Assembly: GCF_013410065.1 (NCBI RefSeq) | Contig: NZ_JACCCW010000002.1 | Location: 310,001-374,000 of the forward strand | Length of the DNA stretch: 64,000 nucleotides | From: Granulicella arctica | GTDB lineage: Bacteria > Acidobacteriota > Terriglobia > Terriglobales > Acidobacteriaceae | Direction: 5' to 3' | In this document: positions 19,996 through 28,501 of the stretch, piece after piece | Layout: every line of letters starts with the position of its first letter | How positions within the stretch are numbered: position 1 is the stretch's first letter | Notes under the pieces: generated by a model | What the model was told of the DNA's origin: nothing | Database searches by the model: none | Seen by the model: only the letters and a program-made list of their open reading frames with translations | Position numbers and translations under genes: made by a program

Positions 19996-20064
19996 TTAGA
20001 AGTAGTATCTCAGCGAGAACTGCATACGGCGAGGTTGAGTTAGCATCACACTTGCAATGTCTAG
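19996..20064 (-). pseudogene. C-terminal tail of a lost TonB-dependent receptor
   Basis: Reading the minus strand up to the insertion-sequence border gives IASVMLTQPRRMQFSLRYYF followed by TAA. This is the standard last beta-strand of Oar-like receptors (compare QPR.MQF.LRY.F endings) with the terminal phenylalanine. Nothing upstream belongs to a receptor: the frame runs into the IS5-type element, and beyond that lies an unrelated ATPase fragment. The rest of the receptor has been deleted. Confidence 0.65.
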
Positions 20065-21224
20065 GAGCCTGTTGAAATACTCTCTATGTTTGGTCCAAGA
20101 GTCTTTTTGTATCGTCTTTGAGTTATACGTGGTGACGAGCGGATTCAGGGTGAGATGTTCAGCTGTGTGACGTTGGAGCAGCGGGTTCCGGCGGAACATC
20201 CTTTGCGCGAGAACCGTCGGCTGACGGATGCGGTGCAGGTCTCGCTGGAGGCGTCGTTTGACGCGCTGTATGCGGCATCGGGCCGTCCTTCGATCGCGCC
20301 GGAGTATGTATTGCGTGCGCTGTTGTTGCGGGCATTTTGCTCTGTTCGATCGGAGCGGCAATTGGTCGAGCAGCTGGGCTACAACCTGCTGTTCCGCTGG
20401 TTCGTCGGGCTGGATATGGGCGACGCAGCGTGGAGCCATGCGGTGTTCTCGAAGAACCACGACCGTTTGCTGACCTCGGAGGTGGCGCAGCAGTTCTTCG
20501 CCGAGGTGAACCGCCTGGCGAAGCGTTCCGACGAGACGCATCAGTCGAAGACCGATCCGGACGCGCGGTTCTCTAAGAAGAGCTATGGCAAGGAGTCGAA
20601 ACTGGCTTACCTGGGCCACACGCTGGTAGAGAACCGCCACGGTCTGATCGCCGCTGCGGTGGCCACCGAGGCAGACGGTTATGCCGAGCGCGATGCGGCT
20701 CTGCTGATGCTGCACGAGCGGCAAAAGAACAGCTCGCGACGCATCCCCGTCGGCGCTGATAAGGCCTATGACACAAAAGACTTCGTGGCCGCGGCCCGTG
20801 CTCTGCATGTCACGCCGCATGTGTAGAGGAACGAAAAGGGACGCCGCTCCAGCATCGATGCGAGAACCACGCGGCATGCGGGCTACGCGATCTCCCTCAG
20901 TCGGCGATGGCTGGTGGAAAAGCCCTTCGGCTGGCTCAAACAAACCGGACCACTGGCTCAGCTCAAGCTCCGAGGACTGGCTAAAGTAGACTTGGTCTTC
21001 GTCTTCAGTTGCGCGGCTCACAACCTGATGCGCCTGCCGAAGCTCTTCGCAAACGAACAACAGCAAAAACCTCAGCCGCATTGCGCCTGAACGGCGGTTG
21101 AGTCTTCAATCGGCACGAAAACACCACCGCTCTCCCACTCCGACAACCGCCAAAACTACCAGCCTGAATAAATGCCAAATACTCGACGGCAAAGGCAGAA
21201 AGCCAAGACTATTTCAACATGCGC
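20065..21224 (+). mobile_element. IS5-family element A, transposase broken by a stop codon
   Basis: Near-perfect terminal repeats occur at both ends: GAGCCTGTTGAAATACT at 20065 and, inverted, GCGCATGTTGAAATAGT ending at 21224 (14 of 17 identical). The element is flanked on each side by CTAG (20061-20064 and 21225-21228), which fits the YTAR target preference of IS5 relatives. The 1160-base length is normal for the family. The DNA on the two sides comes from different genes (a receptor tail on the left, an ATPase fragment on the right). Confidence 0.85.
20155..21090 (+). pseudogene. IS5-family transposase with one in-frame stop
   Basis: The first 223 codons encode the N-terminal part: LRALLLRAFCSVRSERQLVE, QLGYNLLFRWFVGLDM, WSHAVFSKNHDRLL, then the D-containing GADKAYDTKDFV. 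TAG at 20824 stops it after HVTPHV. The same frame continues for 88 codons with RNEKGRRSSIDARTTRHAGY, RRWLVEKPFGWLKQTG (the catalytic Glu region) and CAAHNLMRLPKLF before TGA at 21088. A single nonsense change therefore inactivates an otherwise complete 311-codon gene. A downstream partial product is unlikely to have a start. Confidence 0.85.
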
Positions 21225-21587
21225 CTAGAAGTGACCTGACAGCTCCCGCCGGTCGCACTACGGACGCGTCGGGCAACAAAGGCAACAAGAGAGCATCGCA
21301 TTCCTGAAGATAAGCTAGCAGCGTCGCCCCTGATACGCCACCCATATCAAAGAGAACACAATCCAAAGGAATTGTTGTAGAGAAGCTGTTGAGATCGGGA
21401 ACTCCAGCATCATTTTGGGGACAGGATAAGCTATGAACTACAGACTCTGTCGTACCTGGTGCGCAGAATGAACGCGTACCGGCTCATGGTTCGGTTGCCC
21501 CATAGTGGAAGGCCAGGGTTTGCCAGGGAGATGTGTCGATAAGTAATACCCGTTTACCACGGCGGCAAAGCATGCTGCCTAAGCTAG

Positions 21588-22477
21588 AGGCTGTTATGCC
21601 CTTTGGAGCTGATTAGGTACTTTGCCTGGATTGTGTATGTCTTGAGCATGGAGGGATGGGCGAGGTAGTTCGTAAGGCGTATGGGTCGGATGTGACGGAT
21701 GAGGAGTGGGCGTTTGTACTTCCATATCTGTTGTTGAGCCGCGAGGACAACCGCAGCCGTCAGCATGATCTTCGCGAGCTGTTCAACGCCGTGCGCTATA
21801 TCGTGAAGGCCGGTAACCAGTGGCGATTCATGCCGCACGATCTTCCTCCTTGGCCTGCGGCGTATCAACAGATGCAGCGCTGGCTGCGGGCGGGCTGCTT
21901 TGAGAAGATCGTCCAAGACGTGCAGGAGCTACTGCGATTCTTCGGCGGCCGCAAGGGCCAGCCGACGGCGGTAGCCATGGACAGCCGCACACTGCAGTCC
22001 ACGCCCGAGTCGGGAGCCCGCGCGGGCTATGATGGAGCCAAACGCCGCAAGGGATCGAAGGTACATATCGCGGTCGACACCTTGGGTCACCTGATGGCGC
22101 TGAAGGTCACGGCTGCTGACCAGGGCGATCGCGAACAGGTCGGGGTGCTGGCCGAGCAGATCCAACAGGTGACTGGCCAGACAGTCGAGCTGGCCTATGT
22201 CGATCAGGGCTATACCGGCGAGAACGCCGCCAACGCTGCTGCTGAGCACGGCATCCGCTTGGAGGTGGTCAAGCACCCGATGGCAAAGCGCGGCTTCGTG
22301 TTGCTACCGCGACGCTGGGTCGTGGAAAGAAGCTTCGCCTGGGCTGCTCGATTCCGCCGCCTCGCCCGAGACTATGAACGCCTCGACACAAGCCTAAAAG
22401 GCTTCCACTACCTCTCGTTCGCCTGCATCATGCTCGCAAGAATGTGCCACCTGCTCAATCAAAGGGCATAACAGCCT
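21588..22477 (+). mobile_element. IS5-family element B, apparently intact
   Basis: Perfect inverted terminal repeats AGGCTGTTATGCCCTTTG occur at 21588 and, inverted, end at 22477. They enclose one uninterrupted transposase gene. CTAG flanks both ends (21584-21587 and 22478-22481) as the 4-base target duplication. The target is the reading frame of a P-loop ATPase, just after its Walker A motif. Confidence 0.92.
21656..22471 (+). CDS. IS5-family DDE transposase (element B)
   Basis: This is a 271-residue complete transposase. DUF4096-like N-terminal features are DEEWAFVLPYLL and LRELFNAVRYIVKAGNQWR.MP. The catalytic triad positions are in VAMDSRTLQST, YVDQGYTGENAA and RRWVVERSFAWAARFRRL. The gene fills the element almost end to end and ends inside the right terminal repeat, as usual. 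No frameshift or stop is present, so this copy could still be active. Confidence 0.93.
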   Translation: MGEVVRKAYGSDVTDEEWAFVLPYLLLSREDNRSRQHDLRELFNAVRYIVKAGNQWRFMPHDLPPWPAAYQQMQRWLRAGCFEKIVQDVQELLRFFGGRKGQPTAVAMDSRTLQSTPESGARAGYDGAKRRKGSKVHIAVDTLGHLMALKVTAADQGDREQVGVLAEQIQQVTGQTVELAYVDQGYTGENAANAAAEHGIRLEVVKHPMAKRGFVLLPRRWVVERSFAWAARFRRLARDYERLDTSLKGFHYLSFACIMLARMCHLLNQRA

Positions 22478-22785
22478 CTAGTCGAAAGAGTGCTTTTGCC
22501 GGACCCACCCATTAGAGAGAAAATGCCGACTTGTATACGTCTTTGATGTCCGAGTACCTTATTTCTCGCTTCGTCAGTCTGGTTGGAGGTCTTGAAGTTC
22601 CGGCGGCGGGTAAATGGTTGGTAGTGAGTCTGATCCAATCGGAGACTGGAGAAGAGAGCATTTACGTCGCGATTCGGTTCTTTATCGGCTAGCAGATGAC
22701 GGCCTGCTGGAATCTCAATTCCATTTTTTCTGGCATTTATATCCCTGCACGTAACACTGGATATAAATTCAGTGGGCCGGATAAA

Positions 22786-23104
22786 TCAATTTTATCGGTT
22801 ACCTGCGATAACGCGTCGGTGAGGATGTCTCAATGCAGAAGCTGTGGATGAGATGGATAGTTCCTCCATAGCTGGCAGTTAGAGACGAGAGTTTATTGGG
22901 TTGCGAGTTTTCATCGCCATTCTTATAGGGTATACATTTTGGGATATTACGAGCCGTATCATTGCAGTCCAAAGTGTGTTGGGACAACTGGGTTCTATGG
23001 CTGGTCCGTTGCGTTTGGCATTGGGGTCTGATCGATGCACTTCACTTGGTATGGAGGCGTTTCATCGACTGATGTCGATAAGGTTACTATTTGTCTCGGG
23101 CGTG
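22786..23104. other. No gene recognised; decayed DNA
   Basis: This spacer lies between the ATPase pseudogene and the transposase remnant. An open plus-strand frame from 22901 overlaps both the spacer and the remnant, lacks a ribosome site and resembles nothing I know. Confidence 0.4.
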
Positions 23105-23565
23105 TGTCATAAACATCGTCTGAGTGTTGATGCCAGAGGCATGCAAGATAGAAGAGGGCTCTATAGGTTGCGAGGAGATGCTCAACGACCACGCGTCTCG
23201 GCCTCTGCCTCGGACGACCTTTGGCTAGGGGGGCCTTTGACCTCGGCGAGTGCGGCTTTCGCAAGCGTAACTTCTCCCGGAGAGACGCTTGCAAGTCTAA
23301 CTCCTAACGGAAGACTGCCGTAGTCGACCAGTACCATCCACTTCGCCCTCTTGCCGCGCTTGGTTTTGCCGACGGCGGAGCCCCCTTTTTCGCCGGAGCG
23401 ACGCAACGGACGACTGAGCTTGATGCAGGGAGCCTCCTCCAGTAGGAATTTCTTGTAGACGGTGTCCACTTCGAGGCCGAGGTGTTGGGCTGCTTCCCTG
23501 ACGTTCAGGAGCTGCCTGGTATTACCTATAGCTGACACCAATTGAGTGTTGTTTTTGGGAAGCAT
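23105..23565 (-). pseudogene. Helix-turn-helix/transposase chimera with internal deletion (IS5 remnant)
   Basis: An open frame of 127 residues (23182-23565) starts with an excisionase-like helix-turn-helix, RQLLNVREAAQHLGLEVDTV, and YKKFLLEEAPCIKL. It then switches to a piece of an IS5/IS427-type transposase: GSAVGKTKRGKRAKWMVLVD followed by LPLGVRLASVSPGEVTLAKA. In the overlapping frame just downstream lies the transposase C-terminus, EHLLATYRALFYLACLWH, so the catalytic middle is missing. The N-terminal helix-turn-helix is not part of IS5 transposases. Either an IS inserted into a small DNA-binding gene and was then largely deleted, or the fusion is accidental. A functional small DNA-binding protein is conceivable. 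Confidence 0.55.
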
Positions 23566-23776
23566 CTTTGCTCATCTCTATACCCGTCTGTCGTCTAGAT
23601 ACGACTGGTCAAAGTGAAGCATGGAGGACTTCCGACTCACTCGGAGGGAGGAATTTTCTGCTGGATTTTCGGATGGCAAAGTTAAATACCACCTCTCCAT
23701 CAACACGCTCTTTAGCCACACGGCTTATCAAAAGCGGTGAGAATCGGTGCCTCGCAAAATGCCGCAAATTATAGAG

Positions 23777-23805
23777 TTGACATAGAAGTCATTCAAGACT
23801 ATGTT
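23777..23805 (+). promoter_or_regulatory. Sigma-70-type promoter of the second TonB receptor
   Basis: TTGACA (23777-23782), a 17-base spacer, then TATGTT (23800-23805). Transcription would start near 23812, giving a leader of about 160 bases before the receptor start at 23970. Confidence 0.65.
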
Positions 23806-23815
23806 AGGCAAAACG

Positions 23816-23837
23816 AAAAATGAAAGCTTTCATTTTT
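23816..23837. promoter_or_regulatory. Perfect 22-base palindrome, likely operator
   Basis: Two 11-base arms meet at 23826/23827 around the core ATGAAAGCTTTCAT, with A and T runs on the outside. It begins about 4 bases after the predicted transcription start, where a repressor would block elongation. The core resembles LacI/GalR-family operators (TGAAA...TTTCA), although the centre is two bases shorter than the usual CG-centred form. No regulator gene is nearby. Confidence 0.55.
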
Positions 23838-23969
23838 TTGGGTTGAAGACTCAATCAGGAAAATGAATGTTTATTTCTGGTTCTGGCCAACGCAGAGGCT
23901 CTGATAATCCAGCGCAGCGGGGGGGCGATGCCAGAAGCGCCTCAACCAATTTTCGAAAGAGGTTTGACT

Positions 23970-26900
23970 ATGCAATGTACGATGATTGGCACGAAGTGTC
24001 CGAGATCGGTAAAAGGCTCAGCCGATACAAAATCCCGCAGAATTCTCCTGCTTGTTGCTGTCTGTATTTTCGCTCTCATGATCGCCCCGGTTATGCATGG
24101 CCAGGCCACCGGAAGTTTCTCCGGAAATGTCCTTGATAAATCCGGCTTGCCCATCCCTGGGGCTACCGTTGTCGCCACTTCACGAGCAACCGCCCTAGCA
24201 AGAAGCGGGAAGACGGATAGTGCCGGACACTATCAGATTCCCTTGCTCCCCGTCGGGACCTATACCGTACGCATCGACGCGGCTGGCTTTCAGAGCGCTG
24301 AATCCAAAGATCTGCCCCTCCAAATCGATGAAGCCCGCGAGCTCAACTTTTCGCTCGCACCCGGCGCCGTCGTAACAACGGTATCTGTTTCCGGTGATGC
24401 AGTAGCTGTCGAGACGGCCAATCCCGCTCTTGGCCAAGTCATTACTTCACGGCAGGTGTCGCAGCTTCCCTTGAACGGCCGCAACTTCGTGCAGCTAGCC
24501 ACGCTCACCGCTGGCGCTACCGCAGAGACAAACCCCAACAGCTTCTTCACCTCTGGCTCCGACAGTGAGGTGGCCGCACGCGGTGCCTTCTCGCTGTCAG
24601 TCGGTGGTTCCCGCCCTAATAGCACAGATTGGCTACTGGATGGTGTCGACAATAACGAGCTGACGGCGGGCGGTATCGGTGTCTTCTCCTCAATTGACGA
24701 TATTCAGGAATTCAAGGTGCTCACCTTCACATACTCTGCCGAGTACGGTACCCGCGCGGGCCCAACTGTGTTGGTCAGCACAAAATCCGGAACCAATCAG
24801 ATGCATGGGTCTCTCTTCGAATTTGTGCGCAATACCTCTCTTGATGCCAAGAGCTACTTTGCCTCCTCCACGGAAAAGTTCAACCTGAACCAGTTTGGCG
24901 GCTCCATCGGCGGCCCTATTCAGAAGGACAAGACCTTTTTCTTCGTCGATGGTGAACAGAAGGATCAACGCCATGGCATTTCTTCCAACGGTCTGGTGCC
25001 TACGTTGGCCATGCGTACAGGGGACTTCTCCGCCGATACCTATGGCACTCCTGTTTCTGGTCTTGCAATCGTGAACCCAAACATGATTGGCGCATCCACT
25101 AATCCTGCCAGCTTTCCAAATGTTTATTTTCAGTGCGATAGTTTAGGGAACCCTCTTCCTGCCAGCGCCAATGGACTTCAGGCCCATGGCACTCCCTGTA
25201 ACAAGATTCCATCCAGCCTATTCAATAACATTGGGCAGGCACTGATGAAGCTGTACCCTGCGCCGAACACTATTGGTAGTGGCTATAACTACACCAATGA
25301 GCCTGTGCGTAGCCTGAATGAAACCAAGTTCGATGCTCGCCTGGACCATACGCCTTCCAGCAAGGACAGCCTCTTTGCGCGTTTCAGCTATGATCAGGCG
25401 TTCTCCTACGTACCGGGCGGCTCGTCAGCCACGTCACCATTTGCAGAGTCGAACCCCTTCGGCAGTAATCAGCGCATCACCAACCACGCGCGCAACATTG
25501 CTCTCGGCGAGACGCATGTCTTCTCTCCTAAGATGCTCAACCAGGCCAGCTTCGGTTACAACCGCATCTTCGACTATATCGCCTCACAAGGCACGGGGAC
25601 TTGCGCCTCCGCCACGCTCGTACCCGGTGGCATTCCTGGCGCCAACCTCGGATGCAGTAGCGCCAATACCTGCTTGCCCGGTGCCTATAGCTGCGGACTG
25701 GTTTCGACTCAACTCACAGGCAACTATTGGTCTCTTGGTGACCGCGGCTACTCTCCGTTCCAGGGCGGCACCAACGTCTTCTCTTTCCGAGACACCCTCG
25801 ATCTCATCCTGAAGAAGCATGACATCAAGGTGGGCATGGACCTCCGCGCTAACCAGATGAACGTGGGGACGGAGGCATTCCAGGACGGATACTGGATCAT
25901 CGGTAGCGGCGGCAACTCTACCGGACTAAACAGCGCAAGCATCGGCGGCAATCCCGAGGCTGATTTGTTACTTGGCATCACGGGATTAGCCATCCACGAC
26001 CAGACGTACGATGGCGTCGTAACAGGCCGTCGCTGGAAGGTCTTCCATCCATATGTTCAGGACGACTGGAGGACTCTGCCCTCACTTACACTCAACCTTG
26101 GACTGGCCTGGGACTTGACCACGCCAACCAAGGAACAGCATGGACGTCTTGCCGACTACGACGTCACCACGGGTACGCTACAGGTTGCCAATAAGAACGG
26201 CGTAAACTCTTCGGCTGGCATCAACATGGACTGGACAGCGCTGGAGCCTCGCATCGGTCTTGCCTGGAAGGTACTCGGGAGTGAAAAGACCATAGCCCGT
26301 GCCGGTTTCTCCATCTACCATGACACTGCATGGAACCAAGGGGCACAAGGGCTATGGCAGAACCCGCCCTTTCTGGGAGAGTCGGACGCCTTCGGAGGTC
26401 CTGGTTGCGCCTTTGCAACCTCCTATTGCGCCACCGTACTGGGACAATCGCCCTCTGGCGTTAGTCTCTCCAGCGGGTTCCAGTTGATTCCAACACCCCC
26501 TACAGCCGCTAGCTTCACAGGCTCATTCAACTACGAGCCCCAAAACATCAAGCAGGGCCGGGTCCAGCAGTACAACTTCAACGTGGAGCGCCAGCTGCCT
26601 GCCAACATTGTGCTGACCGCTGGTTATGCTGCTGCGCGCGGCTCCCACATACTTGTTGCAGGTAATAACCTCAACACTGCCAGCCCCTCTGGATGCGGCA
26701 CGATCTCCGGTTATACGCTCGGTTGCCTCGGCAATGGCCAGCCATACCAACCTACCTACCCTACCTCTAACGCCATTTTGCTCATCGGCGATGTAGGCAA
26801 GACACACTACAACTCGCTCCAAGTGAAGGCAGAGACCAAGACACCCAAGCACGGCCTCTATGCCCTGATTGCCTATACCTACTCGCGCACCTATGACAAC

Positions 26901-27578
26901 GGCTTGTCCGACGGCTTCGGCTCCGAAAGCAGCGCCCCCTACTTCCCACTTCCCAACTGGCAGCAGTTGGATTGGGGCTTGTCGCAGATCAACCTCAATC
27001 ACAGTTTTACGGGTAGCGTAATTTATGATCTTCCCTTTGGACATGGAAAGGAGTTCGGCAGCGATTGGAATAATGTGACCAACACCCTACTTGGCGACTT
27101 CCAATTGACTCTTATTGAAAGGATCTCGTCCGGTTTCCCTGTTCCATTGATCGACAGTACGGACAACTCCGGCGTCAACTATGGCTTCGGTTTTGATACC
27201 GGAGGTAATGCTAACAACTGGAACCGTCCTAACCAGATTGCTGGCTGCAATCCCTACAGCGCGAACCACAGCAAGTTACAGTGGCTCAATTCCAACTGTT
27301 TTCCTGCTCCCATGGCTGGGGAGTTGGGGAACGCATCGCGCGTCCCAGTGTCCGGGCCGGATTTCGTCAACTCGGACTTCTCGATCATCAAGCAGTTCGC
27401 ATTGCCGCGCAAAGATATGGGACTCAACTTCCGCGTTGAGTTCTTCAACCTCTTCAATCACGCACAGTTCGGGGCACCGATCAACGATATAGCCACCGGT
27501 CCGTCTTCGTTCGGCGTGGTCACCTCCACAGTCAACAATCCTCGCCTTGTGCAATTGGCGCTCAAACTAGCGTTCTGA
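23970..27578 (+). CDS. TonB-dependent receptor, Oar-like
   Basis: This is an outer-membrane receptor of about 1202 residues. After a signal segment (ILLLVAVCIFALMIAPVMHG) comes the carboxypeptidase-regulatory-like domain (GSFSGNVLDKSGLPIPGATV...LPVGTYTVRIDAAGF). The plug follows with QLPLNGRNFVQLATLTAG, LLDGVDNNEL, STKSGTNQMHGSLFEFVRN and FGGSIGGPIQKDKTFFF. The barrel closes with RVEFFNLFNHAQFG and the terminal LALKLAF. I placed the start at the second in-frame ATG, 23970, which has AAAGAGG 7 bases upstream. The gene has its own promoter and a palindromic site. A 16-base stem-loop follows it, so it seems to be transcribed alone. The codon choice is richer in C-ending codons than in the first receptor. 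Confidence 0.92.
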   Translation: MQCTMIGTKCPRSVKGSADTKSRRILLLVAVCIFALMIAPVMHGQATGSFSGNVLDKSGLPIPGATVVATSRATALARSGKTDSAGHYQIPLLPVGTYTVRIDAAGFQSAESKDLPLQIDEARELNFSLAPGAVVTTVSVSGDAVAVETANPALGQVITSRQVSQLPLNGRNFVQLATLTAGATAETNPNSFFTSGSDSEVAARGAFSLSVGGSRPNSTDWLLDGVDNNELTAGGIGVFSSIDDIQEFKVLTFTYSAEYGTRAGPTVLVSTKSGTNQMHGSLFEFVRNTSLDAKSYFASSTEKFNLNQFGGSIGGPIQKDKTFFFVDGEQKDQRHGISSNGLVPTLAMRTGDFSADTYGTPVSGLAIVNPNMIGASTNPASFPNVYFQCDSLGNPLPASANGLQAHGTPCNKIPSSLFNNIGQALMKLYPAPNTIGSGYNYTNEPVRSLNETKFDARLDHTPSSKDSLFARFSYDQAFSYVPGGSSATSPFAESNPFGSNQRITNHARNIALGETHVFSPKMLNQASFGYNRIFDYIASQGTGTCASATLVPGGIPGANLGCSSANTCLPGAYSCGLVSTQLTGNYWSLGDRGYSPFQGGTNVFSFRDTLDLILKKHDIKVGMDLRANQMNVGTEAFQDGYWIIGSGGNSTGLNSASIGGNPEADLLLGITGLAIHDQTYDGVVTGRRWKVFHPYVQDDWRTLPSLTLNLGLAWDLTTPTKEQHGRLADYDVTTGTLQVANKNGVNSSAGINMDWTALEPRIGLAWKVLGSEKTIARAGFSIYHDTAWNQGAQGLWQNPPFLGESDAFGGPGCAFATSYCATVLGQSPSGVSLSSGFQLIPTPPTAASFTGSFNYEPQNIKQGRVQQYNFNVERQLPANIVLTAGYAAARGSHILVAGNNLNTASPSGCGTISGYTLGCLGNGQPYQPTYPTSNAILLIGDVGKTHYNSLQVKAETKTPKHGLYALIAYTYSRTYDNGLSDGFGSESSAPYFPLPNWQQLDWGLSQINLNHSFTGSVIYDLPFGHGKEFGSDWNNVTNTLLGDFQLTLIERISSGFPVPLIDSTDNSGVNYGFGFDTGGNANNWNRPNQIAGCNPYSANHSKLQWLNSNCFPAPMAGELGNASRVPVSGPDFVNSDFSIIKQFALPRKDMGLNFRVEFFNLFNHAQFGAPINDIATGPSSFGVVTSTVNNPRLVQLALKLAF

Positions 27579-27594
27579 CACTTGGCAATGCGGA

Positions 27595-27632
27595 ACCAGA
27601 CGTACTTTGCGTTCGAGCAAAGTACGTCTGGT
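27595..27632. terminator. Strong stem-loop between convergent receptor and mgtC-like gene
   Basis: A perfect 16-base stem, ACCAGACGTACTTTGC with its complement, has a GTTCGA loop. It lies 16 bases after the receptor stop and about 100 bases beyond the end of the mgtC-like gene. No T-run follows on either strand, so termination may need a factor. Confidence 0.6.
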
Positions 27633-27734
27633 CGTTGGTGCTCACTTTGCAGTAAGTTGCTCTTGAACGCATCGAAGTCGAGCAGCGATGCGTCGATTGA
27701 GCCTTTCCAGAGTGGAGATGATTTCGTTCGTAGT

Positions 27735-28445
27735 TTACTCAATGGAAGATTGAACAACGGACCAGCTCAAGTTTGAGACATCATCTTCCATCGAGAGTCG
27801 CATCACGACTTTTTCCAACGCTTCATAGTTTCGTCCAGCGGTGATAACCTCAGCTCGGATATGCGCCTCACGATTTGTCTCATCCTGTTCTCCGTGGATT
27901 GATTGGAGAGTCACAGGCAGACTATTGATCGTCGAAAGTAGCAACGAGCGGATATGGGCTGTCCCGGCGACTCTGCATACTAGCCGGATCTCATACAGCG
28001 TCTCGACCGGAATGGCTTGAGGCAGAACAGGATGGAGCCGGTAGGCGAGTGGGCGCAGCGCCATGTTCGTGAGCAGAACAGCCGCAGCCAAGACCAGCGC
28101 GAGATTCAATGAGCCCAGTCCGGATAATGCACCGACAGCAGCGGAACACCAGATTGTTGCTGCGGTGTTGAGACCGCGCACGCTTGCTCCATCTTTGAAG
28201 ATAACTCCCGCACCAAGAAATCCAACCCCCGATACAACATACGAAACGATCCGGCCCCTTGCGGACGGATCGTTATTGAGCAACAAACCGCACATTACGA
28301 AGGCTGCTGCACCCGCAGCGACTAAAGCATTGGTACGGGTGCCTGCCATGCGCTGCCGCCATTGGCGCTCCAAACCGACCGATGCACCCATGCCAATTGC
28401 AAGCGACAAACGTAGGGCAAACTGAAGAGTGTTGATTCCGATCAT
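27735..28445 (-). CDS. MgtC/SapB family membrane protein
   Basis: This is an inner-membrane protein of 236 residues. The N-terminal half has about four to five hydrophobic segments and the family signature: GASVGLERQWRQRMAGTRTN, then ARGRIVSYVVSGVGFLGAGV and IFKDGASVRGLNTAATIWCS. The C-terminal part is a soluble ACT-like domain (ETLYEIRLVCR...). MgtC proteins are linked to growth at low magnesium and to acid or ATPase modulation, though the molecular action is unsettled. I chose ATG 28445, with GGAG 6 bases upstream, over the in-frame ATG at 28457. It follows the third TonB receptor on the same strand after a stem-loop, so it may be partly co-transcribed. Confidence 0.9.
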   Translation of the reverse strand: MIGINTLQFALRLSLAIGMGASVGLERQWRQRMAGTRTNALVAAGAAAFVMCGLLLNNDPSARGRIVSYVVSGVGFLGAGVIFKDGASVRGLNTAATIWCSAAVGALSGLGSLNLALVLAAAVLLTNMALRPLAYRLHPVLPQAIPVETLYEIRLVCRVAGTAHIRSLLLSTINSLPVTLQSIHGEQDETNREAHIRAEVITAGRNYEALEKVVMRLSMEDDVSNLSWSVVQSSIE

Positions 28446-28470
28446 GCTATTCTCCATCTGTTGAGGATAA

Positions 28471-28492
28471 GGGAGGCGTAACTACGCCTCCC
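28471..28492 (-). terminator. Stem-loop between receptor 3 and mgtC-like gene
   Basis: Self-complementary GGGAGGCGTA/TACGCCTCCC arms are separated by two bases, so the practical stem is 8 bases. It sits 10 bases after the receptor stop and 26 bases before the MgtC start. There is no T-run; it may attenuate read-through or protect the mRNA end. Confidence 0.45.
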
Positions 28493-28501
28493 AGGGTCTC
28501 C

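Larger units (their letters stand above)
21229..22785 (-). pseudogene. ParA/BcsQ-like P-loop ATPase, interrupted by insertion sequence B and truncated
   Basis: The minus strand outside element B encodes a ParA/MinD-type ATPase that most resembles YhjQ/BcsQ of cellulose-synthase operons. To the right of the insertion the frame reads VGIFSLMGGSGKSTLST, which contains the Walker A motif; to the left it continues with SLGSMLCRRGKRVLLIDTSP, then WQTLAFHYGATEP. Removing the element and one copy of its CTAG joins the two halves exactly in frame. After a TGA at 21486 the same frame goes on with AGTRSFCAPGTTES, then PLDCVLFDMGGVSGATLL and LLLPLLPDASVV. It is cut at 21228 by element A. The upstream frame is open to 22785 but has no clear start. 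So there are at least three lesions. The BcsQ assignment is moderate; the P-loop reading is strong. Confidence 0.6.

Noticed and set aside
19996..21081. 361-codon minus-strand open frame across element A
   Set aside because: Only its last 22 codons (receptor tail) are meaningful; the rest is the antisense of the transposase, rich in Arg and Gln.
23816..23837. Palindrome as an intrinsic terminator
   Set aside because: No loop, AT-rich arms, and located between a promoter and its gene; an operator fits better.
26523..27044. 173-codon minus-strand frame inside receptor 2
   Set aside because: Antisense shadow; composition mirrors the receptor codons.
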